A stretch of 64,000 bases of DNA from Nilaparvata lugens (lineage: Eukaryota; Arthropoda; Insecta; Hemiptera; Delphacidae): assembly GCF_014356525.2 (NCBI RefSeq), contig NC_052507.1, positions 58,192,053 to 58,256,052 of the forward strand, given 5' to 3'. Below the pieces are notes generated by a model that had not been told where the DNA came from, did not search any database, and worked only from the letters and a program-made list of their open reading frames with translations. The translations under genes were made by a program, and so were the position numbers. This document shows, one piece after another, positions 44,274 to 63,894 of this stretch. Numbering within the stretch: the first letter of the stretch is position 1; each line of letters opens with the position of its first letter.

Positions 44274-46485
44274 CTGCAATAAAAGTCAACCAGACTATCA
44301 ATAAAGCATTGAAAAAGATTCTGCTATTATATAATTATAGATAAAAGTTGAAGATGCATTTGAAATTTTACAGAAATTATCGTAAATTTGCGTTTATCTT
44401 TTACAGTAAATTTTTTGCATCAAATAGTTAGAGTTTCCACAAAAAGCTATTAGATTATGAAAATGGTAGCCTATCACTGTTCGAAAAATATAATAGACAT
44501 TGAAATTTTCAAAACTAGAATTCTAGGCTTGTGATAAATTATTGTGTGATCGGAAAATTAAAAATATATTACTGTTAGAGTTTCCACAAAAATCATGAGC
44601 TTCCTCTATCACTGTTTAACAAATACAATAGAATATTGACATTTGTAAAGCAAGAATTCTAGGCTAGTGATAAATTACTGTGTGATGGAAAAATTGAAAA
44701 TATATTTAAAATAAATGAAATCATTCTCGTGAAAAAAATAATATTGATAATATCAAGTACATTTTCAAGACAGTAACTTACCTATTATTATTATAATTAT
44801 GACAGTGATATAAGTTAATAAGAAATAGATAGATTCTCATACCAATTAAACTCGTTTTCTTGCTTGTCTCAAATGTCCCACATTATCTCTTGTGAAGTAT
44901 AGTAAAGTACAGTATATAGTGAAGTAAAGTGAAGTACCTATCTCTTGTAAGGTAAAAGTAGAGGAATGAAAACGTAAAGAAGTGGGAGAAGACTTGGAGG
45001 AAAAATGGGTGATGAAAAAATGAAATAAATCGTAACAGGAAAATAGAATCTCAGACAACTTTTTATTGAGAATCAAGTTTTCAAAGAAATCAGTATTAAA
45101 GTAGGTTATTACAAAGAAGTAATTAGTATTACAGGAAAGTAGAGTCAACTCAATAATAAGAAGCCTAAGGTGAAGTATCACTGTACACTGATAAAAACTG
45201 ATCGTCATTACATTATTTACGTCTTAAATCATTTTTCAAAGGATTATCATTCAAGAATCAACTGAAAATGATATAAATTGTTCATATTTTTAATAGTTAC
45301 GTATAGTAGGCCTATAATATGATTCGATATGGATGAATAGGAACAGAATAATCCAAATTCAGTTCATCATTACTGGCTACAATTTTCCATAGTGTCTCTT
45401 GAATTCTTCATTGATGGTTCGATTTTATCTATCAAGAAAATTATCACACTATTCCTAAACCGTGGAGATTTAGAAATCGAATGGCTTTCGATAAAAGAAT
45501 ATGCTTCTACATACTCATATCGAACCATTGATGGCAATCTATAATTTTTTGATGAAACAGTTATCAAATTGAGAAACAATCAATTAACGACAAAAGTTAC
45601 AAAAAATAAAATGTAGTCTATATAGGCTTTGCAATTAGCCTATTTAATGAATGAATTCTTGTAGATAATATTCTTGTATGAGAATAGCAGGTGTTTTCTT
45701 AGGCAGATAGTGATAGTTGATCGGATGTATGCCTGCCTTCTTTATCCTATTATATTAAGCGAGCAATGTCTGTATTTATATATCTGGTTATTTTTATGCC
45801 TGGCTATTTTTATATCTGGTTATTCATGTTTAACGGATCTTGAAAACGGCTCCAACGACTTTCACGAAATTTGAAACATAGTAGGTTTATGATATAAAGA
45901 TTCGATTGCTCTAGGTCTCATCCTTGGGAAAACTTGCTGAACGATATTAAAAGGATAATTCATCCTTGGCTGAAACAGCTGTGGATAGTGAAAAAGTGAG
46001 TATGTGAAAAATCAAAATACCGCATCCCCGAAATTCATAAGATGACGTTTAGCAAGCTGTGAAATATAAACACGATCATTTTAGAGAATTGTGTTCTGTT
46101 TATCAATAAATAAAAATAACGAGCGGAGCTCGGTGCCCCGATATTTATAATGAAGAGAAAAAATAAACGTTATTGAACTTTTTTGCATGTTGCCTTCTAA
46201 CTACAACAGATGGAGAGGCATAACAGATAAATTATAGTTTTTTTATTTTAAAATATGACTTCAGTTGGTCTACTTATATTAGTAGAATCTGACTACAATA
46301 GTCCTATGATATAGCATTGTATACAATAATTTTTTTTCCAAATACCGGTAGCCTACTGGTAAAGATTTGAATAAAGTATTTTCCAAGTAATTTTGACAGC
46401 AGCAAACAAGTGGCCTAATAATCATCTGACATTCTCTTAATGCTATCAAATAATTATGTGAACCGCACTGTATGTAGCTAGCGGT
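44274..46485. other. Intergenic or 5' intron region of OAT
   Basis: No coding exon recognised. On the minus strand, donor-like GTATGAG sites at 44851-44845 and 49519-49513 could end untranslated OAT exons; neither is proven. A dispersed repeat occupies about 45740-46160. Confidence 0.35.
45740..46160 (+). repeat. Dispersed repeat ending GAGCTCGGTGCCCCGATATT
   Basis: Contains TATATCTGGTTATTCATGTT, CGAAATTTGAAACATAGTAG, CAGCTGTGGATAGTG and a terminal AACGAGCGGAGCTCGGTGCC. The style is that of abundant insect repeats; only one copy is in the window apart from a CCGAGCGAAGCT echo at 47713. Confidence 0.45.
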
Positions 46486-46650
46486 AAATGAAAATATAAA
46501 TCTGAGTACCCTTTTAAACTATCTTGTTACTACCTGTTTCGGCTACTAATGCCATTTTCAAGTCAAAATGCACTTGAAAATGGCATTAGTAGCCGAAACA
46601 GGTAGTGACAAAATAATTTAAAAGGGTACTCAGATTGATATTTTCATTTA
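46486..46650. mobile_element. GTACCC-family hairpin MITE with near-perfect arms
   Basis: AAATGAAAATATAAATCTGA, then GTACCCTTTTAAA, is inverted at 46610-46650. The core TGCCATTTTCAAGTCAAAATGC and the flanking CCTGTTTCGGCTACTAATG are also palindromic. The arms are closer to identical than in other family members, so this copy is young. Confidence 0.8.
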
Positions 46651-46740
46651 TATTAAAAGTACCCACAAAGAAAAAAGACAATAAAGTAGCTAGTGGTGTA
46701 TATAATGATTATGAAGAGAATAATATAAGTTATTATTGAT

Positions 46741-47890
46741 GAAGAAATTCGTAATTATTTCTTATTTTATTCAAGTGGAGAATTGTCAGATATAAATTCC
46801 ACATCAAAACAGGAAAACCTTACAGTTATGAATCATGCTTTCAAAAAGCTCACCCATAATTTACAAGTGGATTATTCAATGTTCCAAAATTCTGTTCAAC
46901 TCAAAACTCCTCCACGATATTTTCCACAACTCACTAAATTTAATCACTACTTCCAAGTTTATTCTCAGGTATATCATTATAATTACCGAATCACTAGAAA
47001 CCTTTCTGCTAATATTATATTCAACAACCGATTAGGGTATAAATACTATGAACCGACATTATATTATATCACTGAGTATTATTATAATTTTGCCGATTGC
47101 AAGTTAAACGATATAAATGTCACTTCCACTTAAAGACTTTTTAAGTCACTCGAAGTATACGGTATATTCTGTTATTTGCCACTATAGTCTTGTTTTCATA
47201 TATAGAACATCTTCATTATTATTTTGTCCGTAGTGGAGCAAACTTGAAGGGTACGTATTGCTTGTAATATTAAATTAAATGGTTTTGAAAAGAAATTATA
47301 TCAATCTTGGTGCCAAACTACGAACACCTCACTTCAATTTCAAATATGATCTTCAAGACGATCAAAATTATACTTCCAACAACAATCTCAGAAAAACAAA
47401 CTGTTCTAGAAGTACCTATCATTGTGAATTAACTAAAACTTCTCTGTTAAATATACACCTCACGATCAATAAAATGATAATAGATTAGCACCAAGTAGAA
47501 ACTAATCAAAGCAAAAAGAACTAAAACGACAGCAATTTCAATCATCTTCAAAAACTATTCCAATAATACAACCAATCATAATGAAATTTTAAATATTGCT
47601 TCTGAAATGAATCACTTAACGTTGAGACGCACAATACTTTCCTTGCTAACAACATTCTGATGAACTGTTTGTATAGATTAGAACGTTCATGGGTCATTTG
47701 TATCAATCTAGTGCCGAGCGAAGCTGATTTTGATAAGAGAAAGATTATGATAGAAAGAGTGACTGTAACTCAATCGAAATTTATCCAGTTATTAAAACTA
47801 AAATGTGATGAATTTTTATTTGAAACAATGGGTGTGGATAAAATTATGAATTCATTGAAAAATATTTTTTTTCGAATCCACATGAGTTGA
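46741..47890 (+). other. Cluster of AT-rich plus-strand ORFs of unknown origin
   Basis: 46828-47133 (ATG; upstream frame open to about 46729) encodes a Tyr/Asn-rich protein of about 101 residues including TPPRYFPQLTKFNHYFQVYS. 47281-47487 and 47660-47887 are further plus-strand ORFs; the last includes VPSEADFDKRKIMIERVTVT and starts at ATG 47660. No family was recognised. They could be pieces of one decayed gene or chance ORFs. Confidence 0.25.
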
Positions 47891-48143
47891 ATTCCATTCT
47901 GATGACATAGAAAAATTTTATTTAAAAAAATGCAATACCTGTATATCACGTATTTTTCTCATGTAGGCCTACCATCGAATTTCAATATTTGCTGATTGAA
48001 AGCTCTTTTATAATTTGGATGATATAATATTGTCCTTAGTTATTATTATGATAATATGGTGTGCGCATATAAATCATGATGGAATTGAATTCGTCTTCAG
48101 TTTCAGGTGAATTCTGAGTTGCAAATGAGATGATTATTAATGC

Positions 48144-48431
48144 TCATAGCTGACAAAAAATTATTATTGCTCCATTATAAGGTTTAGTTTCAAATAGAGA
48201 TGGACATTCTTGTTGAGTGATATTTATACCGGTACTCAATTTCAAGCTCTGTATGTTTTGTTGAATTAAATGAAAACCACTTGATATTGTGAAAATCACT
48301 GGTTTATTGGAACAATCGATGATACTAGATTCGGTTGTCACACCATTGTGAATCTCTTGTGAACTCTGGTGGCATACACTGAAAGCCTTCATAGTTTTTT
48401 TCAATTTTATAGTAGGCCAATCCGTTTTCAT
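48144..48431 (-). other. 95-codon minus-strand ORF, unassigned
   Basis: ATG at 48431. Sequence MKTDWPTIKLKKTMKAFSVC to IIIFCQL, no motif recognised. Convergent with the plus-strand ORF cluster before it. Confidence 0.15.
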
Positions 48432-48499
48432 TATATTAATATGAATATCAGGACCAAAAAATTGCCTTCACAACAACGCAGGAAGTTTTTTCTGAATAT

Positions 48500-51400
48500 T
48501 TTCACATCTACTTTGAAAACATATATATATTATTATGAGTTCATATTATGTATTTAGAAATCAAAATAAGATCATACTAAACAATAATAATCTTCCAGAC
48601 CCATTGTAGAAGAGAATATACGTTTGATTTCAATGCTAAATAATAATCAACTTTCATTATTCCACTTATTTGTGCACCTATAATATTTATTGAGCTTGAA
48701 ACTCAAATCATCATGACAATAAAATTGGCTCTAGGCCAAATTATACTTGGAATTGTAATCTGAGACACTTCATTTTCTTATTATTTATGGGAATTCTACG
48801 AGTCCACGACCTTATACTGATAAGAAAATTGTCAAATTTACTAAACACTAAAAATGCGATTAAAAATTATGAATGGAATGATAAATTTATGATAGTATAA
48901 AAGCATAAAAATATTGATTAGGCTAGACACTATATATATAGAGAAATTATCTCATTCAAACATTGGTTTCTATATTGTATATAGTATCAATGTAGAAATA
49001 TTTCATGTAGATTCAACAGGTTATGAGCCTTAAATAAGTTTAGATTAACTTATTCGGAAAGAGAATTTATCAAGTGAATTGGAATGATAATTTTCCTCAA
49101 TAATATAATTATTATTACCTCAATCTGTTTAGCACCAAGAGATCAGAATAAAAATCCTCACGTCAAATCATCGTTATATAGTTATATATGCAACTTTTTT
49201 TATCTTCAATGTGAAATATAAAATATTCCACAATTGAACTCACGTTTCTATAAAATAGCATTAATAACGTGAATTAATAATCTAGTGTTAAGTTGAGGTA
49301 ATTATTCCACATAGAAATAATACCGTATTTTAAAATATTTCATTAGCTAAAATTCAAATTTCATCACGTGAATTATAATTATATGTTATGAATTGAATAT
49401 GTATAATTGATTGATTATATAATTTTATTAAAATGAATTTTTTGCATAGGCCTTGATTCAAAATATAAATCCTCTAATGTATAAAGAAACAAAAAAAAAA
49501 AAATAGAATTCTCATACCGTGCTTGGAAGTGAATTCTTCTTTGCAGTTGTAAAGAAAATGAGAACCAGGTTCACAAGCCAATAACCCGTAGCACTATAAT
49601 TACTGTAGGAAGAAAGTTTTTTCCATAACTAACTGGTGCAGTTGAACTGTGAAAAGTTGACACTTGCGATAAAAAGTTGAAGGTATGACAGGATAAAGAC
49701 TTTGAGTGTTATTAACTATCATTATTTTGCTTTCCAATTCATACTGAACATTACATTGGGAAAAATCAATGTTTTACGTGTAATATTCGAAAATTATTTA
49801 TTCAGATTAATATATAAATATATGCTTTGATAATATTATGATTATCTGATCCATTGATCAGGTAATATCAGCTCATTTTTGAGTGATTGACCCATTCAAT
49901 TTTAAATGGATTATAAGCCAACCAATTTTGGTTCCCAATCTATAAAAATAAAACATCCAAGCTGAAAAAATAATCATCATTCAAAAGTAGGTATCGTTTC
50001 CACTGATTGAATCTCTTCTATGAATTCGAAAGCACATAATGTATGTAGATATTATTCACAAAATGGGAAACATTTCAATGTTGCATGAAACAGTTTTGTT
50101 TTCAGTTGTCTTGTCATTGTTCATCTTTGAAGATTTAATCTTTCAAATTACATTTTTTTCATCCTCTAAACATAGTGCGAAATGGGTTTGCCGGTAGCCG
50201 ATGAGGTGTTACGAAACTTATATTTGTTTAAATTGAAATATAGCTCACCAATGTTGACTTTGATGATGACTTCGGCCATTAAAACATTATAAATTAGATG
50301 AACAGCCCATATATTAAATTTGAAATAAGTAGCTGAATTGGACCTACCTTAATATTATTACTTGAAGTATATTATATTCTTTTTCCCACGAAGATGAATG
50401 CAGATTTTGGAAGCCGAAGCTCAAGAGTGGTCCAACTGCTTTGCGATCTCAGACTGAAGGACACCAACCTAAACTTCGACATTACCGTCTGACAAAAACA
50501 ACAAATAGACTCTGCATCCAAATCAAGTTTCAATTTGTGACCAAGTCAATATTTACCGGCAGATTAGCGTGACGACTGCTCAATATCTCTTCTATACTAT
50601 CTTTCAACTAGCCTACTACTACGGTATTCTCCATCTACTATCAATTACGCGTCTTGATTGTTCAGATTCATAGATTGATATGACTAAAGCACTACATTTA
50701 TAATGAATAAGACTAATTTCTAAATAAAACAAATTCGCTTTAAAAAGCAAACACATTTTCTCATGGCAAAAAAAGGTCTTTAATATTATAATTATCATTT
50801 ACATTCATTATTATTCAATTAATATTATAATGATTATTTATAACTATCATTATTATGATAGTTATGATCATTATTATGATGTTACATTCATCATGGAATC
50901 TGGATTGATTTGATCTATGATTGACCGTATTGTTATTGTGATCATCAACAGTACTTATATTGTTTAGTGCCTCCGAGGTCTGATACTGAGGATCAGTCAG
51001 TATTGTCATCTAAGAGGGTAAAAATTTATTTGATAAATTGCTCCTCAAATTTAGAAACATTGGAGCCAGAGAATGAAAAAACTTCACATACGTGGCTCTG
51101 CTCAAACTCTTTTTATAATGTTCAAGAGTTTTCCCAACTAATAATAATAATAATAATAAATTTGACTCTATTTCTGCGTGAAAATATACAAAACATGTGA
51201 AAATTAAGAGTACTAGAAAACTAAGCTTGCAGTATTATCATTCTGCTCCACTATAGAAATACAATGAGAGAAAACAAAACAAAGAAGCAAAAAAAAAAAA
51301 AACAATACAGCTAATGGCTTACTCTAATAGAGCTACACTGCGAACGAAAAATACATCACTACTACTCTACTAGAGATACAATAAAATAACAGTGGACAGC

Positions 51401-52095
51401 AACTCAAGATAGAGATTCACAAGTTACAAAGATTATAATACATATAGGTACAACATGCAGAAATAAGTCATTTACTGTATGCAAATGATCTTAAGAGAGA
51501 GGTCACGTCCGCATACAGGAGAAATAGGCAATAGGCTAATAATTATTCGCATGAGACTCCTTTTCTTGAACAAAGTAGGCTACTGTATTTTTTTGTGAAT
51601 AGCGATTTGTTCATTCCTATTATTGATTATTCTTGCTCTCATTTATTCAAATATTCCCTTCTCTATGATGGATATATTTTTATTTATTTTTTTAATTGCA
51701 CCAATTAACATTTTAATTGACAATATACATACTACGATCAATGAGATAATATTGAGTGACGATTAATCTACATTGAAATAATGACGTTCGAACTGATGTA
51801 ACATATAGCTGGCATTATAGCACAGCTCAATTATAGCCTTATAACACATTATCATAGCACAGTTCAGTGAAGTGTGTATTACCTAATCTTAGCTCATAAG
51901 AGATTGGTAGTGGGAGGAGAGTAAGATTGACTTAAAAATGTCATAATTGGCTGAATGGAATTTTTTGTTTCTGTTTATCAGGGATTCTAACAGTTCAAAC
52001 TGAAATACACTAGTCAAAATGAGTTTCTTGTTAGGCCTATCCAAATAAATAAGTTGTGACTTGTGATCCATGACTCTCAAGACGATACATAAACT
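48500..52095. other. AT-rich intergenic DNA
   Basis: No recognised gene. A TTAT/ATTATG-rich low-complexity stretch lies at 50785-50880 and an (ATA)n run at 51139-51160. A more complex, possibly transcribed patch is at 50390-50530, without identifiable coding sequence. Confidence 0.35.
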
Positions 52096-52362
52096 TTAGG
52101 CTAGTTCTATCTTTTCATCCGCAATAGAATACATGAAGAGGAAAAAGTGTGACGAATGATGGAAGGGACGTGACGAGAAGAGAAGCGGAAAAGAATTATT
52201 GGAAACTGAGACGAATCTCGAGAAATGCGAAACAACGGTCATTAAACGAAGTAGTAAATCCCCTCTTATTATTGAACAAAGAGTGTGGGAAGGAGAAGTG
52301 TCAGTGAAGAAAAAGCTCGATTTACGAGCTACGAAAGACGTCGGCAAGATAGTAGACCAAAT

Positions 52363-52434
52363 TGCGCATGCGCGGACCCCCTTTGGGGGTACTCTGCTAC
52401 CCCAACTAGTGGAAATAAATTCCCCTGCAGGGGA
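52363..52434. promoter_or_regulatory. NRF1/EWG-type palindrome and two C/G palindromes
   Basis: TGCGCATGCGCG at 52363-52374 is a perfect match to the NRF1 consensus YGCGCAYGCGCR (the fly homologue is erect wing). CCCCCTTTGGGGG follows at about 52378, and the perfect palindrome TCCCCTGCAGGGGA at about 52421-52434. The patch is GC-rich in an AT-rich gap between two divergent genes, as a promoter would be. An ORF spanning it (52199-52633) has no recognisable domain. Confidence 0.35.
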
Positions 52435-52499
52435 AACCTCACCATCATTATCATCACCCCTTTTAGGAGAGGTACCAACCCATTCTATGATGAGATTCA

Positions 52500-52640
52500 C
52501 TTACAAATTGTCAGCATTTCTTATGAATAAAGCCAATGCAAACAATACTGACAGTCTCAAGCGAATCTCAAACTCAGGAGCTGTCAGCATTCGTCACATA
52601 CAACATCAATGCTTCCCATTCAAACAATGCTGACAGATCA
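52500..52640. repeat. Inverted GCTGTCAGCATT motifs
   Basis: TTGTCAGCATT, AATACTGACAG, GCTGTCAGCATTC and CAATGCTGACAG occur within 140 bp as alternating inverted copies. Confidence 0.5.
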
Positions 52641-53204
52641 TAGTGATTCCTACTGTTGAACTATGTCCATCTTTGTTCTATATTTTGAAGTAGCTTTCGA
52701 TATTTAAACATGACAGATATTGAGTAAAACGACTGAATTTGTCACATACACGTATTAATTAGATATTCTAGGAACTAGATTTGATTGTTACACCACTTCA
52801 TATCCCTAGAAAAAATGGAATTACTAGTGAGAAACACTGGGGGGTTCAAATACTAGTAGGCTACTACTATTAAACTGGTCATGTTACATGTTACAAAGAC
52901 TATGACAGAGATTTGAGAAAACCAGTTGTTTCTCAATAAAAAAAAACTATAGCCTGGTCAGTAGAATACTTAATGAAGTAGAATTGATAGTCGAAAGAGA
53001 ATTTCAACACATGGTAGTGCTTCAATGATAAGTTGATTGTTATACAATGAATAACAGTGTTCTCAATAATTATGGAAAAGATCCACGATATCAATAATTT
53101 GTATTCAACAAATTCTTGTTGTAAGAGTAGAACAATCTCACAATATTCAAAAGTCATTCATTCAATATACAAATGAATGAATGTACCACAATATTACATT
53201 CACA

Positions 53205-53850
53205 TAGAATATAGGGGAACATCCCCACTTTCTGTTATGTTGGGGAAATTCCCCATTTTAACTCGATGAGGAAACTTCTCAATCTTCCTCTTCCATTCGG
53301 AGGGTGCGTTCCCCCTCCCTTTAAACACCCCCTTACAACTTCTAACCCCTTTTTTACAAACGGGGGAATTTCCTTCCTTGTAACAGACTAGGGGTACAAT
53401 TCTCCATCACCGAGGAAAATATCTCCATCTTTCCTTCAATTTGGGGGGTACGTTCCCCCCTGCCAACCTATTTCATAACCCTTTTCAGAGCGGAGGATTC
53501 TCTCCTCCATATTACAGACTGGGAGTACAATCCCCCATATTGGGGGAACATCTCCATGTCACCAACTCTCTTTCACTTTATGTGTATGTTTTCCCTCTCT
53601 ATCCACTTCAACTCCCTTACTGGAAGCGGGGTGTACTTTCCCCTTATCTCAGATTAGGACACAGTTCCCCCACATTTAACTCCTCCATCCTTCTTCCACT
53701 CTAGGAATGTTTTCGCTCCTTACCTATTTCAACCTCCCACTCGCAAGCGGGGGATATATTCCTCCACTATACTTGTCCCCCCACTATTCTCATCCTTATT
53801 TAACATGGGGCACTTCCCCCCTCTCGACACGAGTCTCGTATTGATTGGAG
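53205..53850. repeat. Degenerate ~120-136-bp C/G-run minisatellite upstream of the MFSD6-like gene
   Basis: The segment (A)AGCGGGGG..TTCC..., then TTACAGACT(A/G)GG, then (T)ACAATTC(T/C)CC recurs with CGGGG/CGGAG at 53361, 53491, 53627 and 53748. A companion CCACTC...GTGCGTTCCCCC block recurs four times. Units are strongly diverged. Confidence 0.7.
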
Positions 53851-53950
53851 CCAGGGATGATTTGGAGGGGATGGGAGCACGGTGGGGGAAGGGAGCCATC
53901 AGGTCGATAGGGAAAGCCTGAAGCCAGTCAGTGAAGGGACCGTCTCAGGG

Positions 53951-61794
<7,844 letters not shown>

Positions 61795-61812
61795 TGACAA
61801 ACAACTAAAGTT

Positions 61813-62098
61813 TGTGTAAAATAAGTTGAGACTTGGCCCTCCATCCCAAGAAATTACAGGGTTGCCAAATCGTGTAAAATTGCAACTTCCCCAAATTTCC
61901 AATTCAACGTCAGAATTGGTGGTAGAATATCATCCCCGATATCCTAGTAGTGCTAGAAAAGTTTCAGGGTTGAAGGATCAAAAGGAAATTTAACTTTTAT
62001 GATAAAATTTGAAACATCGCGAAAATTTGTTTTTCTTTTGAACATCACTTCTCTCAGAATCATGGGGCGTCGTAATGTGTAATAATTTTATATCAAAC
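61813..62098 (+). repeat. Repeat D, left part of an interrupted copy
   Basis: Matches 24848-25130 almost throughout (GTGTAAAATAAGTTGAGACT; ATATCATCCCCGATATCCTA). It breaks at TATCAAA and resumes at 62775 as ATTAACGGGGAGAATGTCTC. Confidence 0.7.
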
Positions 62099-62774
62099 TA
62101 GCCGTCAGGCTCGCTTCGCTCGCCATATCCGTCTAGCCAGGGGGCTCCGCCCCCTGGACCCCCGACTGGATCGTCCAAGAATGAGATCAGCAGGCTCGCT
62201 TCGCTCGCCTGCATTTTTCATTTGAGCATTTTTATCATATGTTAGGACAATTCAGTCAGGGGTCCAGACTAAACGTCTGGCTAAACGGATATGGCGAGCG
62301 AAGCGAGCCTGACGGCTAGTAATATAATATTCCCAGGAATAGCTCTGATTGAAGTAGCAGTGCCCAATCAATTTTTCCGCGATAAATGCATTTCAATCTC
62401 CAACTTGGTGCCAACCTAACAAAGTCAACTCAACTTAATGCCAACCTGACAAAATTATTTATTTAGTTGCCAGTTAACAACTGTTTCGAAGAGGTACTCT
62501 ATCTAGATTATAGTTCTATAGTAACATATGATATGGACATTTCAATTATAATTAAGAGATTGGGAGAATGAATATACATGCTAATAGACGAACTTTAAAC
62601 CCTTAAAAACAACCCTTAGAGTTTAAATATTGCCAAAAGATCTCTTAGTGCGCCTCTAAAGGGCCAACTGAACATACCTACCAAATTTGAACGTTTTTGG
62701 TCCGGAAGATTTTTAGTTCTGCGAGTGAGTGAGTCAGTCAGTCAGTGAGTGAGTGCCATTTCGCTTTTATAGAT
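62099..62774. mobile_element. Inserted element with GGCTCGCTTCGCTCGCC hairpin
   Basis: Begins CTAGCCGTCAGGCTCGCTTC and ends GCCATTTCGCTTTTATAG. Contains a strong hairpin (62099-62322; GGCGAGCGAAGCGAGCC arms), the palindrome GGGGGCTCCGCCCCC, and a GAGTGAGTCAGTCAG run near the right end. The uninterrupted copy at 24848 shows the empty site, so this block inserted into repeat D. No ORF. Confidence 0.65.
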
Positions 62775-62831
62775 TAACGGGGAGAATGTCTCCTTTCTAT
62801 TGGTGTCTAATTTTTATTCGACCTTTTTTTA

Positions 62832-63714
62832 GGGCCATATGAATAAAGTTGAGCATTTGCTCATACTTCTAAAATATGGATCATTCGCTTCATTTTCTAT
62901 GAATAAACGTGAGCAAAACCTTTCGCTCATGCTCATCAAAAAAAAAAAAATAGTTTGAGCATTTGCTCAAAAGTAGAAGCTTTTGCTCAAAATTGTATGA
63001 ATAAACTAGAGCATTTGCTCAACTTTTGAAGCAAATGCTTCAAAAAAGGTGAGTCTAGTGTAGAGCAGCTTATCACCTTTTGCTCATAGTAAAATGGCTC
63101 AACTAATTCGTATGAGGTAGAGGAAACTAACTATACCAGATACGATCACAACCAATGGTTGTGAACTATAAAACTCTTTTCAGATTCAACCATGATATAT
63201 ATCACCATTATTCCTACAAAAGAATAAATACAAAAGCTACCTGTCATAAAGATAGCCATCACAAAATAGGAAATAGGCATTTTAGAAGATGAGAGTGTAG
63301 CGGATTATAAGAAGGCTATTGATATTATAAGAATATGCTGAAGATTATTATAGATATGACATTTTTCACGCTTTTATTTCAAAATTCTAAACTCAACTAA
63401 CCTAAAACTCTATTCATAAATAGAAAACAGAGCAGACGACGCAAACACAAGCGGTGCACCCTACTTGCATATTTAGCGCTTCCGTGAGCTATAAAAACAA
63501 ACTAAGGCTACAAAAGCGAATCAGCTGATGAAAAATCTCTTATATACGTGAGCATTTGCTCCAGAATTCAGGAGCATAAGGTAAGAGTATAAGGTGAAGC
63601 TTATTCATATAAAAATGAGTAAATGCTTTTGCTTCTACCTTTTGCTCATGAGCAAAACCTTATGCTCACTGATTTTGCTCATGAGCATTTACTCTGGTTT
63701 TATTCATATGGGCC
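62832..63714. mobile_element. Element with repeated GAGCATTTGCTC motifs
   Basis: Ends GGGCCATATGAATAAA and the inverse GGCCCATATGAATAAA. TGAGCATTTGCTCA and shorter TTTGCTCA/TGAGCAAA motifs recur more than a dozen times, clustered at 62850-63020 and 63545-63700, in both orientations. The centre is unique AT-rich sequence without a recognised ORF. A non-autonomous DNA transposon, superfamily unknown. Confidence 0.65.
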
Positions 63715-63719
63715 AATGA

Positions 63720-63821
63720 CTGCGACTACGCCCCGTTTTGGAAAAACAATTTTCTGACTCCAGCTGTTTAAAGTCTAGGACTTTAGGACTAGGTCCCCGA
63801 GCTCGGAGACCGGCCCTAAGA
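63720..63821. mobile_element. Fragment of MITE family B
   Basis: GACTACGCCCCGTTTTGG to TTTCTGACTCCAGCTGTTTA and CCGAGCTCGG matches the right end of the elements at 8277 and 10648. The left part is missing. Confidence 0.65.
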
Positions 63822-63828
63822 GAAATGC

Positions 63829-63885
63829 CAAACCGTCGACTTGAATCTTAGATCTCACTTCGCTCGGTCAATCATTAATTAGAAA
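63829..63885. repeat. Inverse copy of the GTCGACGG repeat end
   Basis: AACCGTCGACTTGAATCTTA through CTCACTTCGCTCGGTCAAT is the inverse of 14106-14165. Confidence 0.55.
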
Positions 63886-63894
63886 ATAACTATA

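Noticed and set aside
52096..52633. ORFs of 134-144 codons on both strands around the NRF1 motif
   Set aside because: No recognisable domain, composition like the flanking DNA, overlap on opposite strands. Kept only as a possible promoter or untranslated exon.
53882..53950. Upstream extension of the MFSD6-like protein to 53882
   Set aside because: That start is a GTG codon. The first ATG in the frame is at 53951, in a good context.
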